From CAIWHR01 sp963811685 (GTDB lineage Bacteria > Pseudomonadota > Gammaproteobacteria > Burkholderiales > Casimicrobiaceae), in the NCBI GenBank assembly GCA_963811685.1, contig CAWESK010000009.1, positions 124,001 to 188,000 of the forward strand: DNA of 64,000 nt, in the 5' to 3' direction. Positions 1 through 10,469 of this stretch are shown in pieces. Positions within the stretch are counted from its first letter, which is position 1, and every line of letters begins with the position of its first letter. A program made the position numbers and the translations under genes. The notes under the pieces were generated by a model. That model searched no databases, was not told where the DNA came from, and saw nothing but the letters and a program-made list of their open reading frames with translations.

Positions 1-336
1 GCTCTCGACGATCCCGCGCACCGCCGCGTGCACGACGCGAGCACGCGGGCGCTGCTGCGCATGATCGCGAACCCGCACAGCGGAACGCGTCTGCGCGCCA
101 TGTTCGTGCGCGCCGGCCTGGCCGAGATCGAGCAGGTGATCCACGACGTGGAGATCACCCACGCGGATTTCGTCCATGCGGTTTTTCTGCACGACCGACT
201 GGACATGGCGGTCGCCGCCGGCGACATCACGCGCGCGGACGCCGACGCATTCGTCGCCGCGCTGGAGGAGCGTGCGCGCGCCGGTGCGTTCTTCGCCAAC
301 GCGTTCGGCTACAACGTCGCCGGGACGAAGGTGTAG
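1..336 (+). CDS. SAM-dependent methyltransferase, C-terminal fragment
   Basis: The frame is open from the first base of the window, so the start lies upstream and about 111 residues are visible. The end of the protein, with FFANAFGYNVAGTKV at the C-terminus, resembles the last strand of small class I methyltransferases, which often finish with an FxAxxGFxVxGxK-like segment. The SAM-binding motif would lie outside the window, so substrate and exact family cannot be stated. The downstream minus-strand gene converges on it with a gap of about 40 bases. Confidence 0.5.
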   Translation, partial: ALDDPAHRRVHDASTRALLRMIANPHSGTRLRAMFVRAGLAEIEQVIHDVEITHADFVHAVFLHDRLDMAVAAGDITRADADAFVAALEERARAGAFFANAFGYNVAGTKV

Positions 337-374
337 ACGCTGCTTCGCGCGTCCGCAATCCGGCGGCGAGTTCG

Positions 375-788
375 TTACGCGGGCTTGTCCTGGTTGATCC
401 AGGCGCAGACGATCCCCATCAGCACCGCCACGATCGTTCCGAACACGATTTGCTTGGCCACGACGTTGCCCGGCATCGGCTGGACGGCGTAATAGATGAG
501 GTAGATCGGTATGACGCTCAGCACGGCCACGGCGAGCCCGAAGCGCACCCCCTGCCCGAGAAACGGCTTCGCTTCGCGGCCCATCCGGTAGATCCAGGTG
601 AAGCCGACGCCGATCAGAACATGCGCGGCGATCATGAAGCCGAAAAAGCTCATCTGCTGGTCGTCCGGCCGGAACAGCGCGCCCAGCGCCTTGTAGTCCG
701 GCGCCAGAAGCCAGCCGTGCACGACGAAGCCCAGCAACAACGACATCACGGCCATGACGACCGCGGACATGACGAATCTGCTGTTCAT
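375..788 (-). CDS. Small four-helix inner-membrane protein, unknown function
   Basis: The protein has 137 residues. Four hydrophobic segments at about residues 6-28, 48-67, 84-105 and 110-130 are separated by short loops, so it is an integral membrane protein. The chosen ATG is preceded by AGGAGGAAAA, a strong ribosome binding site; a longer reading frame upstream lacks such support. I do not recognise a characterised family. It follows the lipoprotein gene in the same direction after about 136 bases and may be transcribed with it or independently. Confidence 0.65.
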   Translation of the reverse strand: MNSRFVMSAVVMAVMSLLLGFVVHGWLLAPDYKALGALFRPDDQQMSFFGFMIAAHVLIGVGFTWIYRMGREAKPFLGQGVRFGLAVAVLSVIPIYLIYYAVQPMPGNVVAKQIVFGTIVAVLMGIVCAWINQDKPA

Positions 789-924
789 TTTTCCTCCTCT
801 TTGGCCAATGCATTCCCCCGCGGCGTGGGCGCCGACGACACCTCTGGCGGCTCTTGCTCGCCCGCGATTCCCCGGCGCGAAACCGCGACCCGCGCCATTG
901 TCCTCCAACTGGCGACGCGACGCG

Positions 925-1683
925 CTAGATCGGCAGGAACACGGCGGTCGCCAGCGTCTGGACGACCTTGCGTATCGTCCGGTTCGTCCGTTGCGCGGTG
1001 ATCTGCGCCATCACGTCCTGGTAGGCGATCATTTTTCCGAACTCGCGTTCGAACGAAAGGTTGACGATGTCGCCTCCCGCTTCGTTCGACAGGATCAGGA
1101 GCTCCCCGCGGGCATCGCGCGCGTGGCCGAGCTTCCACGCGGCGATCTCGATGTTGCGCGCCGAGTTGTACAGCTTCTGCGCGTCGAGACTGTCGGTGAG
1201 ATAGAACTCGGTCTTGCCGTTGTAGGAAAGCAGCACCATGCTCGCGAGCCCGACGCCGAACGCAAACACCCGGTCGCCGGAATACTCGGGCTTCAGCGCG
1301 AGCACGATGGCGTCCGCGCCGCGGGCCTCGCCGAGCTCGGCGAAGCGGAACTGGAATTGCGGGTCGAATGCCCGCGCCATCGCCGCGTCCATGTCCTTGA
1401 AATTGCCCTTGCGCCATTCGCGCGGGTTGCGGCGATAGAGCTTCTCCATCAGGAGGCGCGCGGAGCCGAGGCATTCCTTCGCGTTCACTTCCGCCACGAG
1501 ATCGACGTCGGATCTCGCCAGGTCCGACGCGCGGAAGTTCTGCTCGACGGGAGCAGGCCGTTTCCCGGTGGATGGAGCGGCCGGCGGATACGACGTTGGC
1601 GCGGCGCAGCCAGCAAGCGCCAGGCACAGAACGCAGGCGAGCCGCGTCGGTACGGGTGCTATCCGCGATTGGATCGGGGTCAG
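925..1683 (-). CDS. Predicted lipoprotein of unknown function, atypical start
   Basis: The N-terminus carries a lipoprotein signal: an arginine, a hydrophobic stretch CVLCLALAGC ending in a lipobox (LAGC), then a proline-rich linker. The mature domain of about 220 residues is not one I recognise. It is mixed alpha/beta and probably faces the periplasm. No ATG, GTG or TTG lies near the signal sequence. The nearest plausible start is a CTG at 1683 overlapping the TGA of the upstream dehydratase gene (CTGA), which gives 252 residues. Otherwise the true start is hidden by a frameshift. It is last in the sugar-acid gene array, but its link to that pathway is only positional. Confidence 0.55.
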   Translation of the reverse strand: MTPIQSRIAPVPTRLACVLCLALAGCAAPTSYPPAAPSTGKRPAPVEQNFRASDLARSDVDLVAEVNAKECLGSARLLMEKLYRRNPREWRKGNFKDMDAAMARAFDPQFQFRFAELGEARGADAIVLALKPEYSGDRVFAFGVGLASMVLLSYNGKTEFYLTDSLDAQKLYNSARNIEIAAWKLGHARDARGELLILSNEAGGDIVNLSFEREFGKMIAYQDVMAQITAQRTNRTIRKVVQTLATAVFLPI

Positions 1684-3404
1684 TGGCTTTCGCGCCCGAC
1701 TTTCGCTCCCGACTTCCCGACCAGGAAATCGAGATCGACGCCTTTGTCCGCCTGCTGCACGGTATCGCAATAGAGCTTGACCCAGCCGCGGTCCGAATGC
1801 GCCTTCGGGGGTTTCCATTGCGCGCGGCGGCGGGCGAGCTCGGCTGCGCCCACGTGAAGATGGATCTTTCGCTGCGCGACGTCGAGCTCGATCAGGTCGC
1901 CGTTGCGCACGAGTGCGAGCGGGCCGCCCGCGGCCGCTTCCGGGGCCGTGTGCAGCACCACGGTGCCGTAGGCGGTGCCCGACATCCGCGCGTCGGAGAT
2001 GCGGATCATGTCGGTGACGCCCTTCTTCAAGAGCTTCGCCGGCAGCGCGAAATTGCCGACCTCGGGGAATCCCGGATAGCCCTTCGGGCCGCAATTCTTC
2101 AGCACCAGCACCGACGCCGCATCGACATCGAGCTTGGGGTCGTCGATGCGCTTGTGCAGGTCGTCGATGTCCTCGAACACGACCGCACGTCCCTTGTGCT
2201 TCATGAGCTTCGGCGTCGCCGCCGAGGGCTTCAGCACGCAGCCGTCGGGCGCGAGATTGCCGCGCAGCACCGCGATGCCGCCGTGCGGCTTGAACGGCTT
2301 GCCGAGCGGCGTGATCACGGCGGGGTTGTAGTTGACCGCGTCCTTGCTGTTCTGCCACAGCGTCTTTCCGTTGACGGTCAGCGCTTTCCGGTGCAGGAAT
2401 TGGCCGATCTCCTTGATCACCACCGGCAACCCGCCCGCGTAGTAGAAATCCTCCATCAGGTACTTGCCCGACGGCATCAGGTCGACGAGGCAGGGCATGT
2501 CGCGGCCGAGCCGGTCCCAGTCGTCGAGCGTCAGCTTGACGCCGATGCGGCCGGCGATCGCGAGCAGATGGACCACCGCATTGGTGGAACCGCCGATCGC
2601 GCCGTTGACCATGATCGCGTTCTCGAACGCGTCGCGCGTCAGGATCTTCGACATCCGAAGATCCTCGTGGACCATCTCCACGATGCGCCGACCCGCCATC
2701 CGCGCGAGCAGCCGGCGGCGCGAATCGACGGCCGGGATCGCCGCGTTCGTCGGCAGCCCCATCCCCAGCGCCTCGACCATCGACGCCATCGTCGACGCGG
2801 TGCCCATCGTCATGCAGTGGCCCGCGGAGCGCGACATGCAGGCTTCCGCCTCGACCAGATCGGCGAATTTCATTTCGCCGGTCTTCAGCATTTCGGTGAA
2901 TTTCCAGACGTGCGTGCCCGAGCCGATGTCCTCGCCGCGGAACTTGCCGTTCAGCATCGGCCCGCCGGACACGCCGATCGTCGGCAGGTCGCACGACGCG
3001 GCGCCCATCAGCAGCGACGGCGTCGTCTTGTCGCAGCCCATCAGCAGCACGACGCCATCGAACGGGTTCGCGCGGATCGATTCCTCGACGTCCATCGCCG
3101 CCTGGTTGCGGAAGAGCATCGTCGTCGGGCGCATCAGCGTCTCGCCGAGGCTCATCACCGGAAACTCGATCGGGAATCCGCCCGCATCGAGCACGCCGTC
3201 GCGCACGTGCTGCGCGAGCTCGCGGAAATGCGCGTTGCAGGGCGTGGCCTGAGACCACGTGTTGCAGATGCCGATGACCGGCCGGCCGTCGAACTGGTCG
3301 TGCGGAATCCCCTGATTCTTCATCCAGGAGCGGTGGACGAGCGCGTCGCGGTCGTGGCTGCCGAACCAGACGGTGGAGCGGAGCTTGCCTTTTTTCTTGC
3401 TCAT
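1680..3404 (-). CDS. IlvD/Edd-family sugar-acid dehydratase (L-arabinonate dehydratase-like)
   Basis: This 574-residue protein belongs to the [2Fe-2S] dehydratases that remove water from aldonic acids to give 2-keto-3-deoxy acids. Cysteines at 56 (ATPC), 124 (MGCDK) and 197 (GHCMTMGTAST) occupy the three cluster-ligand positions of L-arabinonate dehydratase, and the length matches that subgroup better than IlvD itself. The transporter-plus-dehydratase context supports sugar acids rather than branched-chain amino acid synthesis as the role. The exact substrate (L-arabinonate, D-xylonate, D-galactonate or L-fuconate) cannot be decided from sequence. It lies about 40 bases downstream of the ABC ATPase gene and overlaps the next gene by 4 bases. 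Confidence 0.85.
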   Translation of the reverse strand: MSKKKGKLRSTVWFGSHDRDALVHRSWMKNQGIPHDQFDGRPVIGICNTWSQATPCNAHFRELAQHVRDGVLDAGGFPIEFPVMSLGETLMRPTTMLFRNQAAMDVEESIRANPFDGVVLLMGCDKTTPSLLMGAASCDLPTIGVSGGPMLNGKFRGEDIGSGTHVWKFTEMLKTGEMKFADLVEAEACMSRSAGHCMTMGTASTMASMVEALGMGLPTNAAIPAVDSRRRLLARMAGRRIVEMVHEDLRMSKILTRDAFENAIMVNGAIGGSTNAVVHLLAIAGRIGVKLTLDDWDRLGRDMPCLVDLMPSGKYLMEDFYYAGGLPVVIKEIGQFLHRKALTVNGKTLWQNSKDAVNYNPAVITPLGKPFKPHGGIAVLRGNLAPDGCVLKPSAATPKLMKHKGRAVVFEDIDDLHKRIDDPKLDVDAASVLVLKNCGPKGYPGFPEVGNFALPAKLLKKGVTDMIRISDARMSGTAYGTVVLHTAPEAAAGGPLALVRNGDLIELDVAQRKIHLHVGAAELARRRAQWKPPKAHSDRGWVKLYCDTVQQADKGVDLDFLVGKSGAKVGRESH

Positions 3405-3444
3405 GTGGGTTCAGCCGCGAGGTTCGAGATCAGAGGAAAGGCGC

Positions 3445-4522
<1,078 letters not shown>

Positions 4523-4532
4523 TTCGTGTCCT

Positions 4533-5388
4533 CTAGCTCTTCACCGCGCCAGCGGTCAGCCCGCCGACCATGTAGCGCTTGAACGTGTAGTAGATCGCGG
4601 CCGGCGGCAGCGCATAGATGAGTCCGGTCGTCATCAGCAGCTCCCATGGCGAATCGTCCGCCGACAGGAAGTGGCCGAGCGCGACGGCGAGCGTGATGTC
4701 GCGGTCGTTCGACAGCAGCAGGAACGCATAGAGGTACTCGTTCCACGCGAGCAGAAGCGCATAGGTGCCGACCGCGACCAGCGACGGCGCCATCAGCGGC
4801 AGGTAGACGAGACGGAAGAGCTGCATCGGCGACGCGCCATCGATCCGCGCGGCCTCGTCGAGCTCGTACGGCAGCTTGTCGGAGCTTTGCTTCAAGCACC
4901 CAGATCGAATAGGGCGCGGCGATGGTCACCATCGCGAGGATCAGCGCCCACTGGTGATTGAGGAGGCCGTAGACGCCCATGGCCTTGTACATCGGCACCG
5001 CGAGGAACGCCGCCGGGATGAAATAGGTGAAGAGCGCGAGATTCATCACGGTGCGTCCGCCACGCGCCTTCAGGCGGCTGATCGCGAACGCCGCGCAGGT
5101 GGCGATCGCCAGCGTCAGCGCGCCGACGGCGACCGCGATGATGAGCGAGTTCCACAGCTGCAGCCAGAAGTGATTGAGAAAATAATTCTCCTGGTTGAAC
5201 ACGATCGCGAAATTGCGCAGCGTCGGGTGCTCGGGCCAGAGCTTGCCGCCGAACGCCTGGTCCTTGTTCGAGATCGCGAACAGGAAGATGTGGTAGATCG
5301 GCAGCAGCGTCCAGATGAAGACCGGGATGCCGATCAGGAGCAGCTTCGCCTCGGACGACGCCGAACGGAGGAAAGAGCGATTGCTCAT
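4533..5388 (-). CDS. Sugar ABC transporter permease, MalG type (frameshifted)
   Basis: This is the inner-membrane permease of the carbohydrate importer, about 285 residues with six predicted membrane helices. The EAA loop (ELDEAARIDGAS) that contacts the ATPase is present. The N-terminal part reads from ATG 5388 through PYSIWVL. Near 4885-4892 the frame shifts and continues as KQSSDKLPYELDEAARIDG to the stop; one extra base explains it. The start overlaps the stop of the upstream MalF-type gene by 4 bases (ATGA), so the two are translationally coupled. Confidence 0.85.
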
Positions 5389-6263
5389 CGCGACAGCCGT
5401 TTCATCATGAAATAGACGAGCGGCAGCACGAGCGGCATCGCGCACACGACCGTCGCCATCGCCATGTCGACCTGGTCGAGCCGCAGGTAGCGGATGCCCA
5501 GCGTCGCCAGGATGTGCGTAAGGTCGGCGGGGCCGCCGCCGGTCAGCAGATACACGCTGTTGAAATCGCCCAGCGTCCAGATCATCGACAGGATCAGCGA
5601 GGTGACGTAGAGCGTGCGCATCGACGGCCACGTCACGAAGAGGAATTTCTGCCAGGTCGTGGCGCCGTCCACGCTCGCGGCCTCGTAGAGCTCGGCCGGA
5701 ATGGCGAGCCGGCCGGAGATCAGGATCAGCGTCCAGAACGGCAGCGACTTCCAGATGTGCGTCAGCATCGCCATCGACAGCGCGAGCCAGCGGTCGTTGA
5801 GCCAGTTCGGCCCGTCGAGACCGGTCAGCGCGAAGATCGTCTGGTTCACCACGCCCCACTCTGGATTCAGCATGAAGCGGATCGACAGAATCGTCGGGAT
5901 CGACGGCACCGCCCACGGCAGGATGAAAAGCAGCGACAGCCATTTGATCCACGGCTTCGCGATGACGAAGAAGCCGGACAGGAAGAGCGCCACCGCCATC
6001 TTGAGGTTGATCGCCACGACCAGGAAGATGATGGTGTTGACGACCGAGGTGCCGAAGACCGGATCGTCGACGAGATTGACATAGCTTTCCGGGTGCCGCG
6101 CGAGCCACAGCCCGTAGCACACCGGGTACAGCACGAAGACCAGGAACACGACGACGTAGGGGGCGAGGAGCGCCATCCCCCACGCTTCCCACGTCGTGAG
6201 CCGCTTCTTCGGCGCGCCGGTCGGGGCGACCGGATCAGCCTGCGGCAGGGCGATCGTCGACAT
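5385..6263 (-). CDS. Sugar ABC transporter permease, MalF type
   Basis: This is an intact 292-residue inner-membrane permease with six predicted helices and an EAA-like loop (ELYEAASVDGATTWQKF) at about residues 190-206. It pairs with the MalG-type protein encoded immediately downstream to form the translocation channel. A GGAGGG motif lies close to the ATG. It is preceded by a strong hairpin that separates it from the binding-protein gene. Confidence 0.9.
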   Translation of the reverse strand: MSTIALPQADPVAPTGAPKKRLTTWEAWGMALLAPYVVVFLVFVLYPVCYGLWLARHPESYVNLVDDPVFGTSVVNTIIFLVVAINLKMAVALFLSGFFVIAKPWIKWLSLLFILPWAVPSIPTILSIRFMLNPEWGVVNQTIFALTGLDGPNWLNDRWLALSMAMLTHIWKSLPFWTLILISGRLAIPAELYEAASVDGATTWQKFLFVTWPSMRTLYVTSLILSMIWTLGDFNSVYLLTGGGPADLTHILATLGIRYLRLDQVDMAMATVVCAMPLVLPLVYFMMKRLSR

Positions 6264-6277
6264 TGGAGGGAGAAGAT

Positions 6278-6300
6278 CGCGGGCGCCCGCGGCGCCCGCG
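6278..6300 (-). repeat. Intercistronic hairpin between binding-protein and permease genes
   Basis: A perfect 10-base inverted repeat (CGCGGGCGCC, 3-base loop, GGCGCCCGCG) lies between the stop of the binding-protein gene and the start of the MalF-type gene. There is no T run, so it is not a classical terminator. In sugar ABC operons such stem-loops commonly protect the upstream binding-protein mRNA and lower expression of the permeases. That role is inferred here. Confidence 0.6.
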
Positions 6301-6317
6301 GTTCCACCAGAAGTTTT

Positions 6318-7697
6318 CTAGCCTGCTACCTGCTTGATGCGCGCGATCATCTCGTCGACCGCCTTGTCGACGGTCCATTTTTCGCTGACCACGCGGTTCA
6401 TCGCCTTCGCCCAGATGTTCTCGTTGTTGAGGACGGTGAACTTGTAGTTCTTGGTGAACTCGAACGGCGTCGTGCCGGCGGAGAACTGCTTCTGCACCGA
6501 CGTCCGATGCGGGTCGGCGAGCCAGAACGAAAGCCGGGCCGCACCCGCCTTGGTTACGGGGTACCAGCGACCGAGCGATCCCTCGACGTAGGGCGTGAGA
6601 TTGTCCTCCTGCAGCAGGAACGTCACGAACTGTTTCGCGCCTTTCTTGTTCTTCGAGCCTTCGAAGATCACGCCGGTCTTGACCGCCGCGCGGTACACCA
6701 TCGGCGAACCGTCGGGCTTGTTCGGGAACCCGGAGGTCTGGATCAGCTCGTAGTAGTTCTTCTTCGCCTGCTCGCGTTCCTCGGGCTTCAACGACGCGTT
6801 GTTCATGTCGTCGTACCACTTGGCGGCGATCGAGATCGTCGCGTTGTGCGTCATCACGGTCGTCTTGTTGTGGAACGCGACGTTGTTGTCGGGATCCGCC
6901 CAGCTCGTCGATGACGGCGGCGTGCAGGCTTTCTGGTACGGCATCACATAGTCGGACAGCGCCTTCACGAGGCCGGCCTTGACCTTCGGATCGTCGACCA
7001 GCAACTTGCCGTTGTCGTCGACCAGCTTGACGTTGTAGGCGTCCATGAACGTGAGGAACGAATAGTACGAGTCGCTGGAATTCACGCCCATCGGGAACCC
7101 GGTCCCGAAGCCGCGCTTGCCGGAGGCCTTCCTGTACGCGGGCTGCACCTTGTCGCACCAGAACGACCAGTATTCCTTCCACGTGGTCGGGATGTCGGAC
7201 TCCTTGTAGCCCGCCTCGGCCAGCATGTCCTTCCAGTACTCGATGTGCATCGTCTGCTGCTTCAGCGGAAATGCGTAGTACGCCTTCTTCTTCGCCTTGT
7301 CGTTGTAGAGGAACGTCGTCTCGACGGTGTTGGGCAGGAACTGGCCCTTGATCGGCGTAATGACGTCGCTGATGTCCTCGAGCTTGCCCTCGTAGGCCCA
7401 CTTGGCGGTGACCTGGAAGTCGAACACGTCGATGTACGCGACGTCGGGCGGATTGCCGGCGTCGAGCGCGGCGACGACCTTCGGGATGCCGTCCTGCACT
7501 GCGTATTGCGACAGCTCGACCTTGATCCCGGTCTTCGCCTCGAACTTCTTGATCGCCTCGTACAGCGCGTCGTCTTCCGATTTGTAGAACCCCTTCACCC
7601 ACCAGACGGTGAGCTTTTCCTGCGCGGCGACCTGCCCGGACAGCACGAGCGCGGCGGCGGCGAAAAGCGCGATGCCCAACCTCGAAAACACTTTCAT
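6318..7697 (-). CDS. Sugar ABC transporter periplasmic binding protein (family 1)
   Basis: The 459-residue protein has a Sec signal peptide of about 25 residues (charged MKVFSR, hydrophobic core, VAAQ cleavage region). The mature part has features of the extracellular solute-binding family 1 typical of MalE and UgpB (KLTVWW near the start, FEAKTGIKVELSQ, YIDVFDFQ). It would capture a sugar, sugar acid or polyol in the periplasm and deliver it to the MalF/MalG-type permeases encoded next. A GAGGAGG site precedes the ATG. The ligand is unknown. Confidence 0.9.
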   Translation of the reverse strand: MKVFSRLGIALFAAAALVLSGQVAAQEKLTVWWVKGFYKSEDDALYEAIKKFEAKTGIKVELSQYAVQDGIPKVVAALDAGNPPDVAYIDVFDFQVTAKWAYEGKLEDISDVITPIKGQFLPNTVETTFLYNDKAKKKAYYAFPLKQQTMHIEYWKDMLAEAGYKESDIPTTWKEYWSFWCDKVQPAYRKASGKRGFGTGFPMGVNSSDSYYSFLTFMDAYNVKLVDDNGKLLVDDPKVKAGLVKALSDYVMPYQKACTPPSSTSWADPDNNVAFHNKTTVMTHNATISIAAKWYDDMNNASLKPEEREQAKKNYYELIQTSGFPNKPDGSPMVYRAAVKTGVIFEGSKNKKGAKQFVTFLLQEDNLTPYVEGSLGRWYPVTKAGAARLSFWLADPHRTSVQKQFSAGTTPFEFTKNYKFTVLNNENIWAKAMNRVVSEKWTVDKAVDEMIARIKQVAG

Positions 7698-7752
7698 GGA
7701 ACTCCTCCTCGATGGAATTGCGTCCGACGTTCTGATGTCCGGTTCGTCTGCC

Positions 7753-7781
7753 AGACTAAGGTTTGACTGCGACAGTGTCAA
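7753..7781 (-). promoter_or_regulatory. Candidate sigma-70 promoter with overlapping inverted repeat, upstream of binding-protein gene
   Basis: On the minus strand TTGACA (7781-7776) is followed 17 bases later by TAGTCT (7758-7753), about 55 bases before the binding-protein start. The -35 box forms one arm of an inverted repeat TTGAC-N9-GTCAA (7763-7767 and 7777-7781), which could be a regulator site. This suggests that the ABC genes have their own promoter inside the longer same-strand array. Confidence 0.45.
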
Positions 7782-7801
7782 CCGACGACAGCTTCTGCAC
7801 G

Positions 7802-9337
7802 CTACATCACCGCGCCCAGATACCAGGGCACGAATTCGCTCTGCCCGTAACCGTGGTGCTCGCTCTTCGTCTTCTGCCCCGATGCGGTCGCGAGCAGGAG
7901 GCGGAACAGGCGCTCGCCGGTCTCGTCGACGGACGCCGTGCCGTCGGCGATCTCGCCGCAGTTCAAGTCGATGTCCTCCTCCTGCTTCACCCACAGCGGC
8001 GTGTTCGTCGACAGCTTGAGCGACGGCGACGGCGCGCAGCCGTACGCGGAGCCGCGGCCGGTGGTGAATACGATCATGTTCGCGCCGCCGGCAACCTGTC
8101 CCGTTGCCGACACGGGATCGTAGCCGGGCGTGTCCATGTAGACGAAGCCTTTCGCGGTCACCGGCTCGGCGTATTCGTAGACATCGACCAGGTTCGTCGT
8201 GCCGCCCTTCGCGACCGCCCCCAGCGATTTCTCCAGGATGGTGGTGAGGCCGCCCGCCTTGTTCCCGGGCGACGGATTGTTGTTCATCTCGCCTTTTTCG
8301 CGCGTCGTGTAGTCCTCCCACCACTTGATCCGCGCCACGAGCTTCTCGCCGACCGCGCGCGACACCGCGCGCCGCGTGAGCAGGTGCTCGGCGCCGTAGA
8401 TCTCCGGCGTCTCGGAGAGGATCGCGGTGCCGCCGTGGCGCACGAGCAGGTCGACGGCGGCGCCCAGCGCCGGATTGGCGGTGATGCCCGAATAGCCGTC
8501 CGAGCCGCCGCATTGCAGGCCGACCGTGATCTGCGATGCCGGCACCGGTTGCCGCGTGACATCGTTGGCGTGCGGCAGCATCTCCTCGATCAGCGCGATG
8601 CCGCGCGCGATCGATTTGGCGGTGCCGCCCGTGTCCTGGATGCTGTAGGTACGCAGCAGCGGGCCTTCCTGCAGTTGCTCCGCTCCCAAGAGCGCCGAGA
8701 TCTGGTTCGCCTCGCAGCCCAAGCCGACCATCAGCACGCCGGCGAAATTCGCGTGCTTCGCGTACCCGCCGAGCGTGCGGCGCAAAAGCTGCATCCCTTC
8801 GCCATGCGTATCCATCCCGCAACCGGACCCGTGCGTCAGCGCGACGACGCCGTCGACGTTGGGGAAGGCTGCAAGCCGCTCGCGCGTGAAATGACCGGCG
8901 ATGCCGCGGGCGACCGTCGCCGAGCAGTTCACCGTCGACAGGATGCCGAGGTAGTTGCGCGTCGCCACTCGACCGCGATTCGGGCCGTCCCCGCGGACGA
9001 TCCCCATGAACGTCGCCGCCGGCGTCACGTATTGCGTGGGCTTCACGTCGAGGCCGAATGCGTAGTCGCGGTCGAAGCTGCCCATCTGCAGATTGTTGAG
9101 ATGGACGTGCTCGCCCGGCGCGATGTCGCGGCTCGCGAAACCGATGATCTGGTTGTAGCGCTTGACCGGCGCACCCTTGACGATCGCGCGCGTCGCCACC
9201 TTGTGCCCGGGTGGAATCAAGCCGACGACGGTGACGTTCTCGTCGATCAGCTTCGTTCCCCCGACCAGCTGCTGCCGGGCGATGACGACGTCGTCGTCGG
9301 CATGAAGGCGAATCGTCAATGAAGCTTGCGTGAGCAT
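7802..9337 (-). CDS. Altronate/galactarate dehydratase family protein (UxaA/GarD-like)
   Basis: The protein has 511 residues, the expected size for this family (UxaA about 495, GarD about 523). An N-terminal SAF-like domain covers roughly residues 1-90. The large C-terminal dehydratase domain carries family motifs such as ALTHGSGCGMDTHGEG, LGCEANQ, LQCGGSDGYSGITANPALG and the late TTGRGSAYGCAPSPSLKLS. These enzymes use a metal to dehydrate altronate or galactarate to 2-keto-3-deoxy products. The start has an upstream GGAGCTCC-like site, and only 17 bases separate it from the preceding enolase-superfamily gene. The substrate is not fixed by sequence. Confidence 0.85.
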   Translation of the reverse strand: MLTQASLTIRLHADDDVVIARQQLVGGTKLIDENVTVVGLIPPGHKVATRAIVKGAPVKRYNQIIGFASRDIAPGEHVHLNNLQMGSFDRDYAFGLDVKPTQYVTPAATFMGIVRGDGPNRGRVATRNYLGILSTVNCSATVARGIAGHFTRERLAAFPNVDGVVALTHGSGCGMDTHGEGMQLLRRTLGGYAKHANFAGVLMVGLGCEANQISALLGAEQLQEGPLLRTYSIQDTGGTAKSIARGIALIEEMLPHANDVTRQPVPASQITVGLQCGGSDGYSGITANPALGAAVDLLVRHGGTAILSETPEIYGAEHLLTRRAVSRAVGEKLVARIKWWEDYTTREKGEMNNNPSPGNKAGGLTTILEKSLGAVAKGGTTNLVDVYEYAEPVTAKGFVYMDTPGYDPVSATGQVAGGANMIVFTTGRGSAYGCAPSPSLKLSTNTPLWVKQEEDIDLNCGEIADGTASVDETGERLFRLLLATASGQKTKSEHHGYGQSEFVPWYLGAVM

Positions 9338-9354
9338 GGGAGCTCCTTCGTTGA

Positions 9355-10469
9355 TTACTGCACCGTCGCCCGCGCGACGGCGAGGCGGTCGATCGCGGCG
9401 AAATCCCAGTCGATGCCGAGTCCCGCGGATTCCGGCGCCAGCGCCATCCCGTCGCGGACGGTCATCCTGGAGGTCGTGATGGCGTCGAGCTGCGGGATGT
9501 ATTCGACCCACGCGCCGTTGGGCACCGCGGCGACCAGCGACACGTGCAGCTCCATCAGGAAATGGGGGCACACCGCGATATTGAAAGTCTCCGCGAGATG
9601 CGCGACCTTGAGCCACGGCGTGATCCCGCCGATGCGCGCGCAGTCGACCTGCACGATCGAGCAGGCGTCGCGCTCCAGGTATTCGCGGAAGTGGGACGGA
9701 TGATAGAGCGATTCGCCGACCGCGATCGGCATCGCCGCCTTGGCTGCGATTTCGACATGTCCGGCGAGGTCCTCGGCCGGCAGCGGCTCCTCGAACCACG
9801 CGAGCGAAAGAGGCGCATACGCGTAGGCGCGGCGGAGTGCCTCCGAAACGGTGAACGCCTGATTCGCGTCGATCATCAGCTCGAATTCATCGCCGACCGC
9901 ATCGCGCACCGCGGCGAGACGACGCACGTCCTCGGCGATCGAGGGCTTCCCGACCTTGAATTTCGCGCCCTTGAAGCCCTGCGCCTTCGCGGCGACCGCT
10001 TCGTCGACGATCTGTTGCGCCGAATGGTGCAGCCAGCCGCCTTCGGTCGTGTAGACGGGGATCGCGGGTTTCGCGCCGCCTGCCATCTTCCACAGCGGCT
10101 GCGCGCGCGCGCCGGCACTTCAAGTCCCACAGCGCGGTGTCGATCGCCGCGAGCGCGAGGCTCGTGATCGCGCCGACGGCCGTTGCGTGCGTGTGGAAGA
10201 AGAGATCCTTCCACAGACGCCTCGATGGCCATCGCATCGCGGCCGATGAGCCGCGGGCAAAGATGATCCCGCAGCAGCGCGACCACCGACGAGCCGCCGG
10301 TGCCGATCGTGTACGTGTAGCCGATCCCCTGCGCGCCGTCGCTGCAGGTGATGCGCACGATCGGCGTCTCCTGCTTGACGAACGACTGGATCGCATCCGT
10401 CCGCACGACCTTCGGCGGCAGGTCGACCTGCAGGATCTCGACGGTGCGAATGGACGTCCACGCGCTCAC
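9355..10469 (-). CDS. Enolase-superfamily sugar-acid dehydratase, mandelate racemase subgroup (frameshifted)
   Basis: The protein begins at GTG 10469, overlapping the dctM stop by 4 bases (GTGA). The capping domain (GYTYTIGTGG) and barrel motifs are recognisable. These include a KxK base motif (KFKVG) and metal ligands in MIDANQ, WFEEPL and VGES. A histidine in CPHFLMELH is typical of the mandelate racemase subgroup, whose members dehydrate galactarate, talarate, rhamnonate and similar acids. At least two frameshifts, near 10215-10222 and 10115-10130, split the N-terminal third from the barrel. The restored product would have about 370 residues. Substrate uncertain. Confidence 0.75.
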
